In this document: one piece after another, positions 18,919 through 25,953 of the stretch
Layout: every line of letters starts with the position of its first letter
Position numbering within the stretch: position 1 is the first letter of the stretch
Assembly: GCA_016707685.1 (NCBI GenBank)
Contig: JADJHE010000006.1
Span: forward strand, 1 to 26,736
Direction of reading: 5' to 3'
Source of the DNA: Bacteroidota bacterium
GTDB taxonomy: Bacteria > Bacteroidota > Bacteroidia > 2-12-FULL-35-15
DNA length: 26,736 bases
Program-made: the position numbers and the translations under genes
The notes under the pieces: model-generated
Databases searched by the model: none
Told to the model about the DNA's origin: nothing
What the model saw: only the letters and a program-made list of their open reading frames with translations

Positions 18919-19507
18919 AGACTTCATAAAGGCAAAAGGACATTTTCCAAGCATTGAATATGAAATATTAAAGAGCGATCAATTTAAATATAGACTTCAT
19001 GGAAATCTTCAAATTACAGATGAAGAAGGAACTCTATGGGGAATTTTCCAAGCGGCTATTTATTTTAAGTCCAATTACCCATTAGGATTCGCTTCTCTAC
19101 AGGAGCTTTCTAATAATATACCTCGTGAAGTTAGTAGACATATTAATAAGGAGGGGTTTTGTTGTGTTTGCAATCCATTGGAAGCACTAAGAATGGAATT
19201 AAGGCCCAATAGTATAATTGATTTTATTGAAAATTATACTATTCCTTTTTTTGCTAACCAAATTTATTGTGATAAATTTGGTTCATTCAAAAATGGTGAA
19301 TATAGTCATGGAAATGATGGGATTTGGGAATCTTTTGAAGAGGAGTTTAATACAAAGAATAGGATTGAAATTCAATCTAAACTCGATTACATTCAAAAGA
19401 AACCAGGAAGAAATGAACTTTGTTATTGTGGAAGCAATCGTAAAATTAAGAATTGCCATTGGGAATCTGCAGAACGAATCCGAAAACTATTAAAACGTCT
19501 TGCTTAA
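18896..19507 (+). CDS. E2-like protein with SEC-C zinc motif (CBASS accessory)
   Basis: 203 residues from the ATG at 18896, which overlaps the CD-NTase end by 23 bases and suggests translational coupling. The first 160 residues fit the bacterial E2-like fold of E2-only CBASS: an N-terminal strand region, then YPLGFASLQE, then RHINKEGFCCVCNPLEALR, where HxN (82-84) precedes a cysteine cluster (Cys89, Cys90, Cys92), one of which is the probable catalytic residue. The C-terminus carries RNELCYCGSNRKIKNCHW, a SEC-C zinc motif (Cys176, Cys178, Cys187, His188). No E1 or JAB deconjugase gene is nearby. In type II CBASS such enzymes act on the CD-NTase and raise its activity. A start at 18872 is possible but adds eight residues without support. 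Confidence 0.75.
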   Translation: MIEDRFYKDFIKAKGHFPSIEYEILKSDQFKYRLHGNLQITDEEGTLWGIFQAAIYFKSNYPLGFASLQELSNNIPREVSRHINKEGFCCVCNPLEALRMELRPNSIIDFIENYTIPFFANQIYCDKFGSFKNGEYSHGNDGIWESFEEEFNTKNRIEIQSKLDYIQKKPGRNELCYCGSNRKIKNCHWESAERIRKLLKRLA

Positions 19508-19568
19508 TAAAGATTTTATCAGAATAATAAATTGAATAAATTAAGGTAATCTACATTTAAAATAAGAA

Positions 19569-20102
19569 ATGAGTAATATTGATAAATCATATAATTTAAT
19601 CAATACCATTGAAAAGGTGCTAATTCAGGAGATTAGATCAATAGTGTATGATCATAAAGGCCCAGCATATGTCAAATTCGTTTTGTTAGCAGTTGGAATT
19701 GAATTTCTTGGTGCCTGCGTAGACGAGAGTCCATTTGATAAAAAAAATTCTGAAAAAAGATTTAATTCTGCATTAATGAAACTATTCAAGAATATTTATC
19801 ACAAATATGCTAAGAAGAATTCAAACGTATATTTCTATGAACAATTTAGATGTAGCTTCGTGCATCAATTCAAGCCTGGCCCAGATATCGTAATTACTCA
19901 TAGGGAAGAATCTAAAAGAGAAGGTACTACTCATCTAATGAATATTAGTAACGGCCAATTAGTAATCGTTCTTGAAGATTTTTATGATGATTTTGAAAAT
20001 GCATGTAAAAAGTTTATAAGATATTCAAATGAAGGGAAAATTACTAATAAGAAACCGGAAATGGACTTTTTGAGTTTGACCAATGTTAATAAAAAAAAAT
20101 AA
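19569..20102 (+). CDS. Conserved hypothetical protein, possibly HEPN-like
   Basis: 177 residues, mostly helical, without signal or membrane segments. I recognise a conserved but uncharacterised type with LLAVGIEFLGACVDESPF (residues 40-57), EQFRCSFVHQFKPGPD near 90-105, THREESKREGTTHL and VIVLEDFYDDFENACKKF. The RCSFVH segment fits the Rx4-6H pattern of HEPN ribonuclease domains, and the all-helical outline is compatible, but this is a short motif match only. It lies 61 bases after the E2 gene on the same strand, before winged-helix copy 2. It could be a further member of the CBASS operon or an independent cargo gene. The frame is intact. Confidence 0.55.
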   Translation: MSNIDKSYNLINTIEKVLIQEIRSIVYDHKGPAYVKFVLLAVGIEFLGACVDESPFDKKNSEKRFNSALMKLFKNIYHKYAKKNSNVYFYEQFRCSFVHQFKPGPDIVITHREESKREGTTHLMNISNGQLVIVLEDFYDDFENACKKFIRYSNEGKITNKKPEMDFLSLTNVNKKK

Positions 20103-20134
20103 AGAAAATAATACAAAATGCATTCAATCTCAAT

Positions 20135-20650
20135 TTAAAATCTTAAAAGTGAACTATATTTCGACTGCTCAATTATTTCATTAATAGATCCAATGGTATT
20201 TTGTCGTATTGACAAACTGCTTCATTTTGTTATATTTTCTTTTGAGTATATTCTTTTGTTATATACACTTTTGTGCACTAGTCTAGTATTACTTTGTGCA
20301 CTAGTTGAAGTCGCAAAGTGCACTGGATTTAGGGAATATAGTAAAACAGGTTGACCGCGTCTTTCCAGAGAATTTTTAAGCAAGTTATGCTTCCGGTCAT
20401 AAATGCTGATCAGATCTTTGTCAGAGAGCATTTTGAGCGTTTTAGATATGATTCTCTTTGATAGTCCAGTCTTAATTCTAAACTGACTTTGAGATATTCT
20501 GTCTTTTATTTTGCGCTTTCCTGTAAACTTATCAATCCATCCATAAGTTTGACGAATAATTACAAGCAGAATCTTTAATTCGGATTCTGTTAGATTGGGA
20601 AGGTGAGTGTCAAACAGTATATTTGGTACTTGTGTGTGTTTAAATATCAT
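20135..20650 (-). pseudogene. RepO-like winged-helix gene, copy 2 (nonsense)
   Basis: Same length (516 bases) and near-identical to copy 3. It begins MIFKHTQVPNILFDTHLPNL, with LTESELKILLVIIRQTYGWI and a winged helix SQSQFRIKTGLSKRIISKTL, as in the N-terminal domain of phage replication protein O. Codon 143 is TGA where copy 3 has GGA, cutting the product at 142 residues. The same frame then continues with SLSIRQNTIGSINEIIEQSK to a TAA at 20135. The ATG overlaps the stop of the recombinase tail (ATGA), as in copy 3. The winged helix remains, so a shortened protein might still bind DNA. This copy marks the right edge of the CBASS segment. Confidence 0.75.
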
Positions 20651-20955
20651 AGTAGTTCATCTAAATTATCTTCTAAGTCATCTTTTTGAATTTTTATTTC
20701 ACAAAACTTAAAAATCAAATCCAGCACTCCTTGCATCCTTTCTCGAAGTGCCGGATCTTCTATCATTTCTCGTAGCAAACTATTAGATTTCAAATATTCT
20801 TGCAAAAGATCTTGAAATGTGTTAGGATTATGGAGCGTGCATGAATGAATATTATCAGTAAAAGGAGAACCTTGTTCACAAAAGCAAATTGCCAATTCGG
20901 CAAGTTTTGACCGAGGAGTTTCCCGTTTAAGCTCACCGCCTTGCCAAATTGGCAA
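20647..20955 (-). pseudogene. Serine recombinase C-terminal tail, copy 2
   Basis: The tail matches the last roughly 95 codons of the recombinase at 23937-25635: GELKRETPRSKLAELAICFC, then IHSCTLHNPNTFQDLL and EIKIQKDDLEDNLDELL. Matching stops abruptly at about 20937, where GELKR is preceded by unrelated sequence. The catalytic and zinc-ribbon parts are absent, and the space upstream is taken by the NYN gene on the other strand. A short ORF from 20955 adds MPIWQG from that unrelated sequence. It is a remnant left by deletion or by recombination between element copies. Confidence 0.8.
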
Positions 20956-21026
20956 TTTCTACCGTCGTCGTGTGAAGTTTCTTCTTATTTAAAGAAGCAA
21001 GAGAGAATCTGTGATATAATTTTCAA

Positions 21027-21695
21027 ATGGATTTGGGAGAATTCAAAAAGCAATATGTAAAGAATGAACTCCAAATTACCGAAGACTACGGAAGGATTTT
21101 ATCTATGATTGATTTTGGAAATGTAAACTATTGGTTTGAACAAGATAGGCAGGATGCAGAAAATAGAGCGATAGCAGAAGATGAAAAGCTAAAAATTAGT
21201 TTACAAGGATTAAAAGATTTCTCCGATCTTTTTTCTCAAGATGTCCGTTTTTATTACGGAAGCGATAACAATAAAGAAGGCTCTGTTAAATTTATAGCAT
21301 ACGTAAAACGTGTGTTTGGCAGAAATCGAGTATTCAGCAAGCAAATACAATACATACGACATCATTTAAAAAATGATGAAGTTGTTTCAAATACCAGAAT
21401 AACTTTCAAAGACGGGGAGGGTACTTTTGTAAAAATTCCAAAATGTAATTTTGATGTTGAAATGTCGGTAGATTCAATCCGACTCATGGATTCGTACGAC
21501 ACGTTGGTGATGTATTCTAGTGATGCAGATTTCGTTGCTTTATTCCGGCACCTCAGAAATTCTAATAAGAAAGTTATTCTGATTAAAGGAGGTAATATTA
21601 CAACTGATTTACGGAACAATACTGAGTTGGTTGTTAATGCTCAAAATATCAAAAGGTATATAACTTTAATTGAAAAGCAAAAACCTGGCGTTTAG
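21027..21695 (+). CDS. NYN-domain protein (LabA/DUF88-like RNase candidate)
   Basis: 222 residues with the NYN (PIN-like) nuclease fold. Acidic residues expected at the metal site are present: Asp29 in MIDFGNVN (27-34), Asp143 and Asp149 in KCNFDVEMSVDSIRL, and Asp166/Asp168 in YSSDADFVALFRHL (163-176), the usual order for LabA-like proteins. These are thought to cut RNA. The gene is intact and stands alone on the plus strand, in the place where the rest of the copy 2 recombinase would be expected. Its last codons (KPGV) and stop overlap a 7-bp hairpin that, read on the other strand, looks like a terminator. NYN proteins are found in several defence islands; a role here is inference. Confidence 0.8.
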   Translation: MDLGEFKKQYVKNELQITEDYGRILSMIDFGNVNYWFEQDRQDAENRAIAEDEKLKISLQGLKDFSDLFSQDVRFYYGSDNNKEGSVKFIAYVKRVFGRNRVFSKQIQYIRHHLKNDEVVSNTRITFKDGEGTFVKIPKCNFDVEMSVDSIRLMDSYDTLVMYSSDADFVALFRHLRNSNKKVILIKGGNITTDLRNNTELVVNAQNIKRYITLIEKQKPGV

Positions 21696-21701
21696 CCAGG
21701 T
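21683..21701 (-). terminator. Hairpin with U-tract on minus strand
   Basis: ACCTGGC and GCCAGGT pair perfectly over 7 bp with a 5-base loop that holds the NYN stop codon. On the minus strand the stem is followed by TTTTT, fitting a Rho-independent terminator for the short minus-strand genes at 21.7-22.0 kb. On the plus strand no T-run follows. Confidence 0.5.
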
Positions 21702-21790
21702 CTTGCGAATCGAAACTCGTATCCACGAGCAGGTTACTATCATTATAATCTATCGCATATTGGAAAGCAAGCGATTGGTTAGTTTCATGC
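21696..21790 (-). repeat. Diverged repeat B with short minus-strand frame
   Basis: Matches repeat A (15753-15813). On the minus strand it encodes MHETNQSLAFQYAIDYNDSN followed by LLVDTSFDSQDLA, from an ATG near 21788. The partner copy keeps NDSNQLV, SFQS and DL but carries a stop. This could be a small gene of the element lying after the 57-residue gene at 21813-21983. CTCGT and ACGAG (21716-21729) also form a small hairpin. The family is not recognised. Confidence 0.45.
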
Positions 21791-21812
21791 ATAATGCTGA
21801 CACCAATATCAC

Positions 21813-21983
21813 TTAATCTGGCAATTCATTAAAATCTATTCCTTCCTCTTCTAGGCGACCGGCTATTTCCTTTATTACCAGTAAATATTCCCTGAAATTC
21901 TCTTCGGCTTCAAGAATTTCTTCTTCTTTTCGACCATTCATGAGTTCTCGCACAAATGCAATTGGTTTATTATTGTTATTCAT
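21813..21983 (-). CDS. Small acidic protein of the recombinase element, copy 1
   Basis: About 56 residues from MNNNNKPIAFVRELMNGRKE, then EEILEAEENFREYLLVIKEI and AGRLEEEGIDFNELPD; a helical, acidic protein of unknown function. A longer start at 22016 is open, but the related gene at 25665-25849 begins at the position matching MNNNN. That relative sits directly upstream of the recombinase, so this small gene is a regular part of the element. Here the recombinase that should follow is missing. The frame is intact. Confidence 0.6.
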   Translation of the reverse strand: MNNNNKPIAFVRELMNGRKEEEILEAEENFREYLLVIKEIAGRLEEEGIDFNELPD

Positions 21984-22131
21984 AATGAAAAAGCATATCA
22001 TAGATAAACTTCCCAATAATCTGTAATGAGTTGATCACATGAGTTAAGCCACCATTATATAGTGTTGCTAACAAAAGGATTATATGTATAATTATTGTGA
22101 AATTCAATTTATTACTTTAAATCATTAAATT

Positions 22132-22452
22132 ATGGCCAGTTTGTTCCTTGAAATAAAAGACGCTTTCAACAATAGTTGGAATATATTTCCTTTCGGAGTA
22201 ATTATCTATTTAGTTATTTTTATTATTTCATTGCGACTATTTGTTGCATCAATCAAAAATGCCAATTTCTCAGATACAATAACGGCATTCTTGAGTGGAG
22301 CAGTAGCTTTTTTAGTAATAATATACTGTATACCATTAACTTGTATTAGTGAAAAAATATCGGTATTAAATATCGCTAGTTTTATGATAGGAATTTGTGG
22401 ATGTATTTCAATTTATTACTTACAAATGATATATGATTGGGAAGAATATTAA
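22132..22452 (+). CDS. Small membrane protein, unknown
   Basis: 106 residues with about three membrane segments: FGVIIYLVIFIISLRLFV near 21-38, FLSGAVAFLVIIYCIPL near 53-69, and ASFMIGICGCISIYYLQM near 82-99. It ends in an acidic YDWEEY. I do not recognise the family. It is followed by a strong terminator candidate at 22461-22490 and then by another membrane-anchored protein on the same strand. The frame is intact, and the cargo position between winged-helix copies 2 and 3 suggests an accessory role. With its neighbour it could form an undescribed two-gene system, but nothing in the sequence shows what it does. Confidence 0.6.
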   Translation: MASLFLEIKDAFNNSWNIFPFGVIIYLVIFIISLRLFVASIKNANFSDTITAFLSGAVAFLVIIYCIPLTCISEKISVLNIASFMIGICGCISIYYLQMIYDWEEY

Positions 22453-22460
22453 AATTCAAT

Positions 22461-22490
22461 AAAAGACTCTATCTTTAAGGGTCTTTTTTT
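22461..22490 (+). terminator. Rho-independent terminator
   Basis: AAAGAC and GTCTTT form a 6-bp stem with a 13-base loop, followed by a run of T. It lies 9 bases after the stop of the small membrane protein and before the next plus-strand gene, so the two genes may be transcribed separately or with partial read-through. Confidence 0.7.
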
Positions 22491-22515
22491 ATTTGCAATT
22501 TATAACATCTTAATT

Positions 22516-23400
22516 ATGGAACCAGCTTTTGAAATCGCAAAATTAATTGCTATTTGTTTAACAGCCCTGCTTTCTCTGTTTTTATATCTCAAATATGGGA
22601 ATAAAATTCAGTTAACTGAGGCTATTAAGAGCAAAGCGCTAGGTGATGTCTTTTTCTTGTATGAAGCTACACCCAGAATCTATAAAACAGAAAAGGAAAG
22701 AGTATTAGAGCTTGAAGTGAAAATATCCAATCAATCATTGAGCAAGCTAGCAATTCTAGCAATATTTGTAAAATATAAACCATTAGTATCTAATTCAAAA
22801 CAGAATTTCATTGAAAGTATAATTAACTTCGATAAACTTGAAAATTTTACCACTCCTAATCAAAAAGAAGAGGATGTATCCATATTAAATAATAGAAACA
22901 TTGCTTTTGCTAATGGATTTTTCTGGCAAACATCTGTAAATGGCGTTTCTGTAAGAAGAGGATTTGATATTATTCCAGATGAGTTTTGCAAACAATATCC
23001 GATAATAATGTCCCAGATAGTAATTTATGGTGCCTCCACTAAATATATTGATAAAACACATTTTCCTAAATACCGAATAGATAAATTAAGGGTACCTTTT
23101 TGCAACTTCTTGGCAGAAAAAAATATAGAAAATTATGATTTCTTTGCAAGAATGTCAAAGGAAGGATATATCAACAAAAATAACATTTGGGTTAGATTGT
23201 TTAAATATTTTGGTATTATTGGTGTAATGAAGTCAATTAAATTAATTGACTATTTTGAAATTAATGAAGGCGAAAGAATATTCGTTCATCAAGATGGAAG
23301 TTTGGATGTACAAAATACAAGATTATTTTTTCCAATACTCAAGTCAACTATAAATTCTAACATTGAAAAAATAATTGATTTCAATTTAAAAAACACCTAA
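22516..23400 (+). CDS. Membrane-anchored hypothetical protein
   Basis: 294 residues. One N-terminal membrane segment (IAKLIAICLTALLSLFLYLK, residues 7-26) is followed by a soluble domain with strand-rich composition: VFFLYEATPRIY, RVLELEVKISNQSLSKLAIL and RRGFDIIPDEF. The second half has YINKNNIWVRLFKYFGI and INEGERIFVHQDGSL. I do not recognise it. The layout of a single anchor plus a beta-rich domain is seen in several small accessory membrane systems, but no catalytic motif is visible. It lies 26 bases after a terminator and ends 24 bases before winged-helix copy 3 on the other strand. The frame is intact. Confidence 0.65.
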   Translation: MEPAFEIAKLIAICLTALLSLFLYLKYGNKIQLTEAIKSKALGDVFFLYEATPRIYKTEKERVLELEVKISNQSLSKLAILAIFVKYKPLVSNSKQNFIESIINFDKLENFTTPNQKEEDVSILNNRNIAFANGFFWQTSVNGVSVRRGFDIIPDEFCKQYPIIMSQIVIYGASTKYIDKTHFPKYRIDKLRVPFCNFLAEKNIENYDFFARMSKEGYINKNNIWVRLFKYFGIIGVMKSIKLIDYFEINEGERIFVHQDGSLDVQNTRLFFPILKSTINSNIEKIIDFNLKNT

Positions 23401-23424
23401 TAAATTATAGTAACCAGACTTGGT

Positions 23425-23940
23425 CTAAAGCCGCAAAAGTGCCTGATACTTTGACTGTTCTATTATTTCTCCAATAGTTCCAGTAGTATTTTGCCGGATT
23501 GGCAAACTACTTCCTTTTGTTAAATTTTCTTTTTTATAGTTTCTTTTGTTATATGCACTTTTTTGCACTAGTCCAGTATCTCTTTGTGCATTAGTTGTTG
23601 TCGTAAAGTGCATTGGATTAAGTGAATATAGCAAAATTGATTTACCTCGTCTATCTATAGCATTTTTAACCAAGTTATGCTTTCGATCATATATACTAAT
23701 GAAGTTCTTGTCTGAGAGCATTTTGAGCGTTTTAGATATGATTCTCTTTGATAGTCCTGTCTTAATTATAAACTGACTTTGTGTTATCCTGTCCTTTGTT
23801 TTGCGTTTTCCTGTAAATTTATCAATCCATCCATTAGTTTGACGAATAATTACAAGCAGAATCTTTAATTCGGATTCAGTTAGATCGGGAAGGTGAGTGT
23901 CAAACAGTATATTGGGTACTTGTGTGTGTTTAAATATCAT
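23425..23940 (-). CDS. RepO-like winged-helix protein, copy 3 (complete)
   Basis: 171 residues, the only whole copy of the three. MIFKHTQVPNILFDTHLPDL and LTESELKILLVIIRQTNGWI resemble the start of phage replication protein O. Residues 46-85 (DRITQSQFIIKTGLSKRIIS, then TLKMLSDKNFISI) form the winged helix. The C-terminal half is basic and low in conserved motifs, ending EIIEQSKYQALLRL. It overlaps the recombinase stop by 4 bases (ATGA), so the two are translationally coupled. The likely role is DNA binding in replication or excision control of the element. Copies 1 and 2 at 15.3 and 20.1 kb are degenerate. Confidence 0.75.
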   Translation of the reverse strand: MIFKHTQVPNILFDTHLPDLTESELKILLVIIRQTNGWIDKFTGKRKTKDRITQSQFIIKTGLSKRIISKTLKMLSDKNFISIYDRKHNLVKNAIDRRGKSILLYSLNPMHFTTTTNAQRDTGLVQKSAYNKRNYKKENLTKGSSLPIRQNTTGTIGEIIEQSKYQALLRL

Positions 23941-25635
23941 AGTAGTTCATCTAAATTATCTTCTAAGTCATCTTTTTGAATTTTTATTTCACAATACTTA
24001 AAAATCAAATCCAGCACTCCTTGCATCCTTTCTCGAAGTGCTGGATCATCTAACATTTCTCGTGGCAAACTATTAGATTTCAAATATTCTGGCAAAAGAT
24101 CTTGAAATGTGTTAGGATTATGGAGCGTGCATGAATGAATATTATCAATAAAAGAAGAACCTTGTTCACAAAAGCAAATTGCCAATTCGGCAAGTTTTGA
24201 CCGAGGAATTTCCCGTTTAAGCTCACCTGATGTTAGATTTGGGTGATTTGCTATCTCATAGAAGGGTGATTGCATTGTAATCCTTAGGTTTTTTCCTTGA
24301 AATGTTAAGTCCGAGGTGATGAATTTTAAAATTTTTCTTTTTTCTTCATTAGTTGCAATAATGAATGATTTTTTAAGATCTTTTAGGAGTCCGAGGAAAT
24401 TTTTAGCTTTTTTGAAGATTACTTCTTTCTGACTTTCAAAGTGTCCTTCATTTCTTTTTAATTCCTGTTGTTCAATCATAATTTGTTCCTTTTTGTCTTC
24501 AAATTGTTCTTTATCAATTACACTTTCTAAATATGCATCTGTAAGTCGTTCTAATTTCAAGGCTAATTTTTTACCCTGCATTTGCAAAGACTCTTCTAAA
24601 CCTTTTTGTGTTTCAGTCCAGTTAACTTGAGCTTGAATCAATAGCTCATTCAATACCTCATTTTCAATTGGATGAAATTTTATTTGTTGAAGGGTTTTAT
24701 GTATTAATTCATGAATCAATTCTTCACGAATCGACTTTGTAGGGCAATCTTTTGTCTGACAGCGATAATATGTGTGTTTCTTGTTTTCCGCTATAAGAGA
24801 ATATTTGCATTCAGCACATTTTATTCGACGTCTGAATACAAAATCATGTTTAATTAATCGAGTATTTGTTTTGCCTTTAGGATATTCTGAACTTCCATAA
24901 ACAATCTTGTCGAAATGAGTGGTTCATGTTTCCCCTGAAATGATTTTCCTTTTTATTTTCATAACCCCATATAAAAGGGATTATGAAGAATCACTGCCAT
25001 TCCGGTTAAATGAATAAAATTTCCTCGGGAGTTTTCTTAATCCTAATTTGCGCATTGTCTCAGTCAAAGATTCTAAATTGTATTTACCGCTTGCATATAA
25101 CTCAAAAGCTTTTCTGATTAATGGAGCTCGAATTTTGTCTATTGATTTTATTTGCCCACCTCCTGTATTTATATATCCAATTGGGGCATAGAATGGATAT
25201 AGACCTTGCTTTAAACGCCCGTATAGGCCTTTAATAGCCTCTTCACGAAGATTTCTGATGTAATCTGTAGCTAATGCCACAAGCATATCTGCAGTTAGTC
25301 TTCCTGCTCTGGTATTCATATCCAAACTTTCGTGAGCAAAATGCAGTTCTGAACCGGAAGCAATTAAATCATCAATAGATGCCAGTCTCTGTAATTACGA
25401 GTACCACGATCAATTTATGAAAGATTACTCCTTTGGCTTTTCTTTCTTTCAATAGCTTCATCATTTTATTGAATAACGGCCTGCCTTGTTTGGCCGCTGT
25501 TTCCCGTTCTTCAAACCATTCGATAATATTCAACGAGTGTCTTTCCGCATATCTAATGATCGCTTCCTTCTGTTCTCTGGAAGCGATACATTTGAACCTT
25601 GTTTGACGGTTGATACCGTATATATCCATAAACAT
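23937..25635 (-). pseudogene. Large serine recombinase, frameshifted
   Basis: Pieces of one protein of about 565 residues. 25635-25372 holds the resolvase N-terminus (FKCIASREQKEAIIRYAERH, FEERETAAKQGRPLFNKMM). 25325-24981 holds the recombinase domain start (MNTRAGRLTADMLVALATDY, EEAIKGLYGRLKQGLYPFYA, GYINTGGGQIKSIDK). 24980-24720, in shifted frames, gives ILHNPFLYGV and the zinc ribbon RIKCAECKYSL..YYRCQTKDCP. 24719-23937 is a coiled coil and C-terminal tail. The usual VRVS nucleophile segment reads CIAS (Ser at residue 15). Three or four indels break it. Such enzymes integrate and excise mobile elements. The tail is duplicated at 20647-20937. It was probably the integrase of this island and is now dead as written. 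Confidence 0.8.
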
Positions 25636-25664
25636 TTTTCATAATTACATTTCTATTTTAGCAT

Positions 25665-25849
25665 TTACATTAAGTGATCGTCAAAATCCTCTAGAGTTTT
25701 ATCTTCAACTTCTAAGCGGTCGGCTATTTCCTTTATGACCAGTAAAATTCTCGAAAATTCTGCTCTGTTTCCAAAACTTCATCTTCCTTTTCTTTGCTTA
25801 GTTCTCTGATGAATGATATTGGTATTTGATCGATGTTTGGTTTTTCCAT
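25665..25849 (-). pseudogene. Small acidic protein of the recombinase element, copy 2
   Basis: From ATG 25849 it reads MEKPNIDQIPISFIRELSKE, KEDEVLETEQNFRE, then after a missing base LLVIKEIADRLEVEDKTLED and FDDHLM to a TAA at 25665. It aligns with 21813-21983 (VRELMNGRKEEEILEAEENF, LLVIKEIAGRLEEE). It lies directly before the recombinase. Function unknown. Confidence 0.6.
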
Positions 25850-25953
25850 TTTAAAGTGTAATTAATTCGTTGGGGAATTGTGTCGGCATTATTTGTCAAA
25901 ATGGATATTTTAACCGTCTTTTGATCATTTTATGAATTTGTCATCATAAGAGA

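Noticed and set aside
19218..19493. Second plus-strand frame within the E2-like gene
   Set aside because: Out-of-phase shadow of the SEC-C-bearing reading frame.
21696..21746. tRNA-like structure in repeat B
   Set aside because: Two small hairpins are present, but there is no acceptor stem, anticodon arm or T-loop consensus.
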